From an uncultured Bacteroidales bacterium (GTDB taxonomy: Bacteria; Bacteroidota; Bacteroidia; Bacteroidales; Paludibacteraceae): 10,887 nucleotides of DNA. Position numbers and translations under genes: made by a program. The notes below the pieces were generated by a model. The model had not been told where the DNA came from. It saw nothing but the letters and a program-made list of their open reading frames with translations, and did no database searches. Positions 5,875 to 10,887 of the stretch are shown here, piece after piece; position 1 is the first letter of the stretch; each line of letters begins with the position of its first letter. The stretch covers positions 1-10,887 of the forward strand of contig CALGHE010000104.1 of assembly GCA_937915765.1 (NCBI GenBank), written 5' to 3'.

Positions 5875-8640
5875 TCAAAACAAATTCAACTTATTTTTTC
5901 TTGCCTCATCGATAGACATGAGATTGCTCCTCTTTGCCGATTGTTCGTCTCGTATAGCCTGCTGTTCCGCCCTGTTTTTCTCTATATAAGCATCTCTTGT
6001 TTTAAGATTAAGCACCTGAGCTGCGGCAAACGTATTTTGCGAAGCGTCCTTCATGTGAAAGACAGGGCCTTCGTATTGAGTTGCAATCTTCACAGCAGTA
6101 TGTATTTTAGACGTCGTAGCTCCGCCAATCATCAACGGGATGCGCATTCCAGCCTTCTGCATCTCCGCCGCCACCTGGCACATCTCTTCGAGCGAAGGAG
6201 TGATAAGGCCGCTAAGGCACACTATATCCACCTGTTCCTCAAGAGCCGTCTGGATGATTTTCTCTGTCGGAACCATAACGCCGAGGTCTATGATCTCGTA
6301 GTTATTGCAAGCCAAGATGACCGAAACGATATTCTTTCCTATATCATGCACATCGCCCTTTACCGTTGCGATTAATATTTTTCCGGACTTGCTTGCGTTG
6401 TCAGCCTTCTGAGCCTCGATGTAAGGCTGCAAAATTGCGACCGCCTTCTTCATCACCCTTGCAGTCTTAACCACCTGAGGCAAGAACATCTTTCCGGCTC
6501 CGAAAAGTTCGCCCACCGTATTCATACCGTCCATCAGAGGCTTCTCTATAATTTCCACCACGTTAGGATAAACCGCGCGAGCCTCCTCCATGTCCGTTTC
6601 GAGGTAATCTACAATTCCCTTTATTAGAGCGTATTCAATACGTTCGGCAAGCGGTTTGGAGCGCCATTCGTCGCGTCTCTCCGCCTTTTCGCCAGTAGCC
6701 TGCGCTTTAATCTCCTCAGCCTTTTCAATCATACGCTCCGTAGCGTCCGGCCTGCGGTTAAGCACCACATCCTCAACACATTGCAGCAAGTCGGCCGGAA
6801 TATCCTCATAAACCTGCAGCATACCAGCGTTTACAATACCCATATCCATGCCAGCCTTGATAGCATGATACAAAAAGACGGAGTGCATCGCCTCTCTCAC
6901 AGGATTATTGCCTCTGAACGAGAACGAGAGATTGCTCACGCCGCCGCTGATTTTTGCATAAGGCAAGTTCTCACGAATCCAACGGGCAGCCTCTATGAAA
7001 TCCACTCCATAGTTGTTATGTTCCTCAATACCAGTAGCAATGGCAAGCACGTTAGGGTCAAATATAATATCCTGAGGCATGAAGCCAGCCTCTTCAGTAA
7101 GCAACTTGTAGGCACGTCCGCAAATCTCCTTTTTGCGCTCAAAAGTGTCGGCCTGCCCCTTTTCATCGAAAGCCATCACAACCACAGCCGCGCCGTACGA
7201 ACGAATCTTGCGGGCCTTTTCGACAAAAGCCACCTCGCCCTCTTTCAGCGAGATTGAATTAACCACGCACTTGCCCTGCACGCACTGAAGCCCTGCCTCG
7301 ATGACCTCCCATTTAGACGAGTCTATCATAATAGGAAGCTTAGATATTTCAGGTTCGGAAGCAATCAAGTTCAAGAACGTCACCATCTCCGCCTTTGCGT
7401 CGAGCATAGCGTCGTCCATATTCACATCAATAATCTGCGCTCCGTCTTCAACCTGCTGGCGAGCGATACTCAGAGCCTCTTCATAATTTTTCTCGCTTAT
7501 AAGCCTGAGGAACTTCCTCGAGCCTGCCACGTTACATCTTTCGCCCACATTCACGAAAAGCGAACGCTCCGTCTCGCCCTTTTCCAAGTTGCAAGACTTC
7601 ACCACAAGCGGCTCAAGACCGGAGAGGGCCATATCGTGCGACCTCTTGCGCGGCATCCTTGGCTCTGCATCATTCACAAAATCCTGATAAGCGGCTATAT
7701 GCTCCGGAGTCGTTCCGCAGCATCCGCCTATTATATTGACAAGTTTTTCGTTCACATACTCCACAACCTGGCTTGCCATGGTCTCCGGCGTTTCGTCGTA
7801 CTCGCCAAACTGGTTAGGCAACCCCGCGTTCGGATAGGCGCTCACGTAGCACGGAGCCATATTGCTGACCACCTGAAGGTAAGGCTTTAAATCCTTAGCT
7901 CCAAAAGAGCAGTTAAGCCCCACGGAGAGCAGGTTTGCGTGAGAGACAGAGTTAAGGAACGCCTCGATGGTCTGTCCGGAAAGCGTTCTTCCGCTGACAT
8001 CCGCAACCGTGGCCGAAAGCATCAGATACACACTTCGTCCGCAGCTGTCCATAGCCTTTTCCGCTGCAAATATGGCCGCTTTGGCGTTGAGCGTGTCAAA
8101 TACAGTCTCGATAAGGAGAGCGTCAACACCCCCCTCGATAAGAGCCTCCATCTGCTCCTGATAAGCCTCTGCAAGCTCTGCAAACGTTACACCGCGCATA
8201 GCCGGATTGTTGACATCTGGCGAGATTGACGCCGTTTTGTTAGTAGGTCCGACAGAACCTGCCACGAAACGGGGCTTATGCGGATTCTGAATAGTGAAAT
8301 GGTCCGCCACCTCACGAGCAAGACGAGCCGCCGCAATGTTGAGTTCACGAACACACCCCTCCATGCCATAGTCCGACATAGATATTCTCTGAGAGTTGAA
8401 AGAACAAGTCTCGATAATATCCGCGCCAGCCTCCAAATATTTTGCATGAATTTCTCGTATAACGTCCGGACGAGTTATACAAAGCAAGTCATTATTTCCT
8501 TTCTGATTGAATTCGGAGTCCGCAAAACGCGCTCCTCTGTAGTCCGACTCCGTCAGTCCATACTTCTGAACCATTGTGCCCATTCCGCCGTCAAGCACAA
8601 GAACACGGTTCTCCAGCTCTTTTCTAAGATTGTGATTCAT
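5875..8640 (-). CDS. metH: Cobalamin-dependent methionine synthase lacking the AdoMet activation domain
   Basis: The 921-residue enzyme transfers the methyl group of 5-methyl-tetrahydrofolate to homocysteine through cobalamin, in the cytoplasm. Domains in order: homocysteine-binding barrel (about 1-320) with LDGGMGTM at 16-23 and the zinc ligands Cys244 (GLNCSFG) and Cys307-Cys308 (GGCCGTTPEH); pterin-binding domain (about 355-630) with NVGERCNVAGSRKF; cobalamin cap (about 655-745); cobalamin-binding Rossmann domain (about 750-880) with GDVHDIGKN, where His765 is the lower axial ligand, and GGATTSK at 839-845. The protein stops at SIDEARKNKLNLF, just where the E. coli enzyme (about 1227 residues) enters its S-adenosylmethionine-binding reactivation domain. 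The next gene begins 8 nt later in another frame and is unrelated, so this is a designed end and not a frameshift. A separate reactivation protein is expected elsewhere. The start is the only ATG compatible with the family N-terminus and lies about 22 nt from a good -7 element. Confidence 0.97.
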   Translation of the reverse strand: MNHNLRKELENRVLVLDGGMGTMVQKYGLTESDYRGARFADSEFNQKGNNDLLCITRPDVIREIHAKYLEAGADIIETCSFNSQRISMSDYGMEGCVRELNIAAARLAREVADHFTIQNPHKPRFVAGSVGPTNKTASISPDVNNPAMRGVTFAELAEAYQEQMEALIEGGVDALLIETVFDTLNAKAAIFAAEKAMDSCGRSVYLMLSATVADVSGRTLSGQTIEAFLNSVSHANLLSVGLNCSFGAKDLKPYLQVVSNMAPCYVSAYPNAGLPNQFGEYDETPETMASQVVEYVNEKLVNIIGGCCGTTPEHIAAYQDFVNDAEPRMPRKRSHDMALSGLEPLVVKSCNLEKGETERSLFVNVGERCNVAGSRKFLRLISEKNYEEALSIARQQVEDGAQIIDVNMDDAMLDAKAEMVTFLNLIASEPEISKLPIMIDSSKWEVIEAGLQCVQGKCVVNSISLKEGEVAFVEKARKIRSYGAAVVVMAFDEKGQADTFERKKEICGRAYKLLTEEAGFMPQDIIFDPNVLAIATGIEEHNNYGVDFIEAARWIRENLPYAKISGGVSNLSFSFRGNNPVREAMHSVFLYHAIKAGMDMGIVNAGMLQVYEDIPADLLQCVEDVVLNRRPDATERMIEKAEEIKAQATGEKAERRDEWRSKPLAERIEYALIKGIVDYLETDMEEARAVYPNVVEIIEKPLMDGMNTVGELFGAGKMFLPQVVKTARVMKKAVAILQPYIEAQKADNASKSGKILIATVKGDVHDIGKNIVSVILACNNYEIIDLGVMVPTEKIIQTALEEQVDIVCLSGLITPSLEEMCQVAAEMQKAGMRIPLMIGGATTSKIHTAVKIATQYEGPVFHMKDASQNTFAAAQVLNLKTRDAYIEKNRAEQQAIRDEQSAKRSNLMSIDEARKNKLNLF

Positions 8641-8661
8641 CCCTTTAATTTTTTACAAATA

Positions 8662-8694
8662 CAAATATACGCAAATTCAGCCCAAATCATCAAG
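8662..8694 (-). promoter_or_regulatory. metH promoter, Bacteroides type
   Basis: On the minus strand CTTG (8694-8691) is followed after 21 nt by TATATTTG (8669-8662), matching TTG / TAnnTTTG. Transcription would begin near 8655-8657, leaving a leader of only about 15 nt. A leader this short excludes a cobalamin or SAM riboswitch in front of metH, if this is the only promoter. AAAGGG sits directly before the ATG, too close for a standard Shine-Dalgarno site. Confidence 0.65.
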
Positions 8695-8917
8695 TTTTGA
8701 GTTCTATTTAAAATAAAAAACAGAACTTTTCGGCTTTGTTGACATCTAATATTGCTAATACCCAGTCACATACATAATCAGCCAGCCTCATCAACCTAAA
8801 AAAATAAAATCCTGAGCATCAATGCAGGAACCGCACCGTAACGAAAATATGTTCCGCCGTCAAAAACTAATCGTGAAAAAATAACACTCTCATCACTAAT
8901 ATCTTGTCAAAATTTAC

Positions 8918-8925
8918 TACTTTTG
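8918..8925 (+). promoter_or_regulatory. Candidate ychF promoter (-7 element)
   Basis: TACTTTTG fits TAnnTTTG exactly and is followed by CA, as in the tRNA promoter at 10765-10772. Both are preceded by TCAAAAT 11-15 nt upstream. No TTG lies at the usual 19-21 nt; the nearest (8904-8906) is only 11 nt away, so the -33 element is unsupported. A transcript starting near 8931 would have a leader of about 94 nt carrying the stem at 8941-8995. Confidence 0.5.
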
Positions 8926-8940
8926 CACTTCATAATTAAA

Positions 8941-8995
8941 GGCGACTTCTATAAATGTCTTTTAAATTCATCTCGACCTAATTATAGGAATTGCC
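8941..8995 (+). promoter_or_regulatory. Stem-loop in the ychF leader, related to the element after ychF
   Basis: GGCGACTTCTATAA (8941-8954) can pair with TTATAGGAATTGCC (8982-8995): 14 positions with 11 Watson-Crick pairs, two G-U pairs and one C-A mismatch, around a 27-nt loop. No T tract follows, so it is not an intrinsic terminator. It lies about 30 nt before the ychF start, inside the predicted leader, so it may affect mRNA stability or translation. Its 5' arm repeats at 10144-10159 with a single change. I do not recognise it as a named RNA. Confidence 0.5.
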
Positions 8996-9024
8996 CAAAC
9001 AGAATAATTTGAATTTTATATAAA

Positions 9025-10125
9025 ATGGCTTTACAGTGTGGTATTGTCGGGCTGCCTAACGTAGGCAAATCGACCCTTTTCAATTGCTTGTCCAACGCAA
9101 AGGCTCAAGCTGCAAACTTCCCGTTCTGCACAATAGAACCGAACGTGGGTGTTATAACCGTTCCAGACGAACGACTTGTCAAACTAGAAGAGTTGGTTAA
9201 GCCGCAGCGCGTGCAGCCGACAACCGTCGAGATTGTCGATATCGCCGGACTTGTGAAAGGCGCGAGCAAGGGCGAAGGTCTTGGCAATAAATTCCTTGCT
9301 AACATACGCGAGACGGACGCCATTCTGCACGTTTTGCGCTGTTTCGACAACGAAAATGTGACTCACGTGGACGGCAGCGTCAATCCGGTGCGTGACAAGG
9401 AAATCATTGATACTGAACTTCAGCTGAAGGACCTTGAAACTGTCGAGAGCCGAATCCAGAAGATTCAGAAGCAGGCTCAGACTGGCGGCGACAAGCAGGC
9501 GAAGGCGGTGTATGAGGTGCTTGTGAAATACCGCGAAGCCCTTCTTGCAGGAAAGTCGGCTCGTGTTGTTGACTTGACGAAAGAGGAAAAAGCTCTTGTT
9601 AAGGATATTTACTTGCTTACCACAAAGCCTGTCATGTACGTGTGCAACGTGGACGAAAACAGCGCGGTTTCGGGAAATAAATATACCGAGGCTGTTGCCG
9701 AAGCTATAAAAGAGGAGAATGCGGAGATGCTTATCGTGGCGGCTGCTACGGAGGCCGACATCTCTGAACTTGAAACGTTCGAGGAGCGACAGATGTTCCT
9801 TGAAGAGATAGGGCTGAAAGAGTCTGGCGTCGCTCGTCTGATCAAAGCGGCCTACAAGCTGCTCGACCTGCAGACTTATTTCACTGCAGGTGTTCAGGAG
9901 GTTCGCGCTTGGACTTTTATCCGCGGCATGAAAGCGCCTCAGTGCGCCGGAATTATCCACTCCGACTTCGAGAAGGGCTTTATCCGCGCCGAGGTCATCA
10001 AGTACGAAGATTTTGTGGCTCTTGGTTCTGAGGCTGCTTGCCGTGAAGCCGGAAAAATCTCTATCGAAGGGAAAGAGTACGTGGCTCAGGACGGCGACAT
10101 GATGCACTTCCGCTTCAACGTGTGA
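9025..10125 (+). CDS. ychF: YchF/Obg-family P-loop NTPase (OLA1 subfamily)
   Basis: The 366-residue product has the normal YchF length (about 363-367). The nucleotide-binding domain carries G1 GLPNVGKS at 9-16, the G2-region FPFCTIEPNVG at 32-42, G3 DIAGLVKGAS at 72-81 and, in place of the GTPase NKxD, NVDE at 208-211, the change that makes this subfamily prefer ATP over GTP. A coiled-coil insertion spans about 130-200 (LQLKDLETVESRIQKIQKQ) and a C-terminal TGS domain about 282-364 (DLQTYFTAGVQEVRAWTF...AQDGDMMHFRFNV). YchF proteins bind ribosomes and influence translation and oxidative-stress responses; the exact role is unsettled. The gene stands alone on the plus strand. The ATG starts the conserved MALQCGIVGLPNVGKS N-terminus, with an A/T-rich, Shine-Dalgarno-less upstream sequence normal for Bacteroidota. 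Confidence 0.97.
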   Translation: MALQCGIVGLPNVGKSTLFNCLSNAKAQAANFPFCTIEPNVGVITVPDERLVKLEELVKPQRVQPTTVEIVDIAGLVKGASKGEGLGNKFLANIRETDAILHVLRCFDNENVTHVDGSVNPVRDKEIIDTELQLKDLETVESRIQKIQKQAQTGGDKQAKAVYEVLVKYREALLAGKSARVVDLTKEEKALVKDIYLLTTKPVMYVCNVDENSAVSGNKYTEAVAEAIKEENAEMLIVAAATEADISELETFEERQMFLEEIGLKESGVARLIKAAYKLLDLQTYFTAGVQEVRAWTFIRGMKAPQCAGIIHSDFEKGFIRAEVIKYEDFVALGSEAACREAGKISIEGKEYVAQDGDMMHFRFNV

Positions 10126-10143
10126 CGCACGCAAAAAATATAC

Positions 10144-10233
10144 GGCGGCTTCTATAAATTTACGGTTCGAGACTGTCACTTCCTTGTCCGAAGCTTGGCA
10201 GACTCCCGCAAATCTATAGAAGCCGCCTTTTTT
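10144..10233. terminator. Long imperfect hairpin and bidirectional terminator between ychF and yraN
   Basis: Perfect 13-bp arms, GGCGGCTTCTATA (10144-10156) and its complement (10215-10227), are followed by T6 (10228-10233) on the plus strand. On the minus strand the same stem is followed by GTATATTTTTT. The gap between the arms folds on in register: 10158-10161 with 10210-10213, CGG 10163-10165 with CCG 10206-10208, GAGACTGTC 10169-10177 with GGCAGACTC 10197-10205 (one mismatch, one G-U), and CTTC 10179-10182 with GAAG 10190-10193. This makes about 32 base pairs in an 84-nt hairpin. It serves both convergent genes; the yraN stop codon lies within its T tract. The length is well beyond an ordinary terminator, so a processed RNA or a repeat element is possible. 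Confidence 0.85.
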
Positions 10234-10597
10234 ATACCGGGGGCAGAAAAGCATCTTTCACATGCTCTATCCTGTAACTGCCGTTGCCCTCCGGAACAAC
10301 CGCGACAATATCAAAGCGAGTCTCCATGAGAATGTCGAACTCAAAAATATACTCCTCTGCCGCCGCCACAAGATTCCTGATTTTGCTGTTGGTGATAGCC
10401 TCCTTAGGATGCTCAAAAAAATCCGTGCTGCGAGTTTTAACCTCAATAATGACAAGCTCGTCGCCATCTACAGCCACAATATCAATCTCTTTTTTTCCGC
10501 AGACCCAGTTGCAATGGCGCAAAGTGTACCCTATGGAAAGGATGTACTCCACCGCCAAACGCTCCCCCGCCTGCCCTAATTCGTTATGCTCAGCCAT
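10232..10597 (-). CDS. yraN: YraN/UPF0102 family nuclease-fold protein
   Basis: The frame is open from 10651, but the ATG at 10597 is preferred: it gives 121 residues, the usual family size, begins MAEHNELGQAGERLA as family members do, and lies downstream of a promoter whose -33 element falls at the longer start. The family signature follows: GERLAVEYILSIGY at 11-24, then GKKEIDIVAVDGDELVIIEVKTR at 34-56. Glu37, Asp39 and Glu52-Val-Lys54 form the PD-(D/E)xK-like endonuclease core, and RFDIVAV at 94-100 is also conserved. The family has a Holliday-junction-resolvase-like fold and is widespread and usually single-copy, but its cellular substrate is not settled. It converges with ychF and its stop codon sits inside the shared terminator's T tract. 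Confidence 0.93.
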   Translation of the reverse strand: MAEHNELGQAGERLAVEYILSIGYTLRHCNWVCGKKEIDIVAVDGDELVIIEVKTRSTDFFEHPKEAITNSKIRNLVAAAEEYIFEFDILMETRFDIVAVVPEGNGSYRIEHVKDAFLPPV

Positions 10598-10622
10598 AAG
10601 AAAACGTAAATAATATTCGGCA

Positions 10623-10653
10623 CAAATATAAATCATATCCAAAAGAAACACAA
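10623..10653 (-). promoter_or_regulatory. yraN promoter, Bacteroides type
   Basis: On the minus strand TTG (10653-10651) and TATATTTG (10630-10623) are separated by 20 nt, matching the consensus. Transcription would begin near 10617, about 20 nt before the ATG at 10597. This placement argues against the upstream in-frame ATG at 10651. Confidence 0.65.
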
Positions 10654-10712
10654 GAGCTGAAAAAAAATACTCAATAACAATTTGTATATCATACCCTTAC
10701 GAAGGAAGTCTG

Positions 10713-10744
10713 TTTTTTTTCAAAAAAAAGCCTCCGTTTTTTTT
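10713..10744 (+). promoter_or_regulatory. A/T tracts upstream of the tRNA promoter, UP-element-like
   Basis: T8 (10713-10720), a single C, A8 (10722-10729), GCCTCCG, then T8 (10737-10744) run up to and into the -33 element of the tRNA-Gly promoter, about -65 to -34 from the predicted start. Such tracts bend DNA and can bind the RNA polymerase alpha C-terminal domain, as in strong stable-RNA promoters. A8 and the second T8 could also pair around GCCTCCG, giving a weak terminator-like hairpin. Confidence 0.4.
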
Positions 10745-10772
10745 GGAGTTTTCAAAATAATACCTACCTTTG
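10742..10772 (+). promoter_or_regulatory. tRNA-Gly promoter, near-perfect Bacteroides consensus
   Basis: TTTG (10742-10745), exactly 19 nt, then TACCTTTG (10765-10772) matches TTTG-N19-TAnnTTTG. Transcription should begin near 10778, giving a leader of about 35 nt. The leader can form a small hairpin, GAGAT (10785-10789) with ATCTC (10795-10799), which may be removed during 5' processing. Confidence 0.85.
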
Positions 10773-10813
10773 CATCGCATTTGAGAGATAACAAATCTCA
10801 CTCCTATCAAACT

Positions 10814-10886
10814 GCGGAAATAGCTCAGTTGGTAGAGCACAACCTTGCCAAGGTTGGGGTCGCGGGTTCGAGTCCCGTTTTCCGCT
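10814..10886 (+). tRNA. tRNA-Gly, anticodon GCC
   Basis: A complete 73-nt cloverleaf is visible. The acceptor stem is GCGGAAA (10814-10820) with TTTCCGC (10879-10885), all seven pairs formed, and U is the discriminator as usual for bacterial tRNA-Gly. The D arm is GCTC-AGTTGGTA-GAGC. The anticodon stem is CAACC/GGTTG with loop TTGCCAA, so the anticodon is GCC, reading GGC and GGT. The T arm is GCGGG-TTCGAGT-CCCGT with one G-U pair. Only one base (C) follows before the window ends, so it cannot be seen whether CCA is encoded or whether more tRNA genes follow in the same transcript. Confidence 0.97.
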
Positions 10887-10887
10887 C

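Larger units (their letters stand above)
8641..9024. other. Divergent intergenic region between metH and ychF, no gene seen
   Basis: These 384 nt are A/T-rich and I find no credible coding region. It contains the metH promoter at its left end and the ychF -7 element and leader stem at its right end. Between them (about 8700-8900) I see only a small hairpin, TCCTG...CAGGA at 8810-8829 with a 10-nt interior, and a weak GTTCT/AGAAC pair at 8701-8726. None of it matches a riboswitch or tRNA that I can recognise. Confidence 0.6.

Noticed and set aside
5867..5878. TTG at 5878 as the start of the outer-membrane protein
   Set aside because: The ATG at 5866 starts a standard signal peptide and avoids an overlap with the end of metH; the four extra residues add nothing.
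5875..5900. metH truncated by a recent frameshift or nonsense mutation
   Set aside because: The sequence ends at a natural domain boundary and the following DNA encodes an unrelated protein 8 nt later, with no remnant of an activation domain.
8641..9024. A cobalamin or SAM riboswitch controlling metH
   Set aside because: I see no B12-box or SAM-type conserved core on the minus strand, and the best promoter leaves a leader of only about 15 nt.
9184..10254. A 356-codon open frame on the minus strand opposite ychF
   Set aside because: It is antisense to the fully conserved YchF coding sequence, runs through the terminator hairpin and resembles no family that I know.
10598..10651. ATG at 10651 as the start of yraN
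   Set aside because: The extra 18 residues are outside the family's conserved N-terminus and their DNA contains the -33 and -7 promoter elements.

Overview
The window looks like chromosomal DNA from a member of the Bacteroidota, most likely the Bacteroidales. Several promoters fit the Bacteroides-type pattern (TTTG or TTG, about 19-21 nt, then TAnnTTTG). Start codons follow A/T-rich leaders without Shine-Dalgarno sequences. The protein set also fits: MetH without an activation domain, a POTRA-less BamA/TamA-like porin, a GH94 phosphorylase, a DUF4349 lipoprotein, YchF and YraN. Most of it reads as ordinary housekeeping and accessory chromosome. I see no transposase, phage, CRISPR or defence module.

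Layout. Bases 1-1887 (minus strand) hold a DUF4349-type lipoprotein gene whose last codons overlap the start of a long Sel1-repeat gene that runs off the left edge. Bases 1983-4379 (minus) hold a single large cytoplasmic GH94 glycoside phosphorylase with its own candidate promoter. Bases 4559-8640 (minus) hold a probable two-gene operon: metH first, then, after 8 nt, an outer-membrane barrel protein. A 384-nt divergent intergenic region follows, with promoters for metH (left) and ychF (right). Bases 9025-10125 (plus) hold ychF. It converges on yraN (10232-10597, minus) across a long hairpin that can terminate both genes. The right edge holds a tRNA-Gly(GCC) gene behind a textbook promoter.

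How the genes relate. MetH methylates homocysteine using methyl-tetrahydrofolate and cobalamin; its truncated architecture implies a reactivation partner encoded elsewhere. GH94 enzymes phosphorolyse beta-linked disaccharides inside the cell, saving ATP; no partner glycosidase or SusC/D pair lies in the window, so its substrate is open. DUF4349 and Sel1 genes are probably translationally coupled.

The observations most worth following are RNA/DNA-structural. A stem in the ychF leader (8941-8995) and a long imperfect hairpin just after ychF (10144-10233) begin with almost the same 16 bases. Both can fold into extended stems. I do not recognise this pair as a named element. Other points are a nearly identical 140-bp duplication inside the Sel1 gene, palindromes at 1922-1969 and 4503-4526, and the split MetH.
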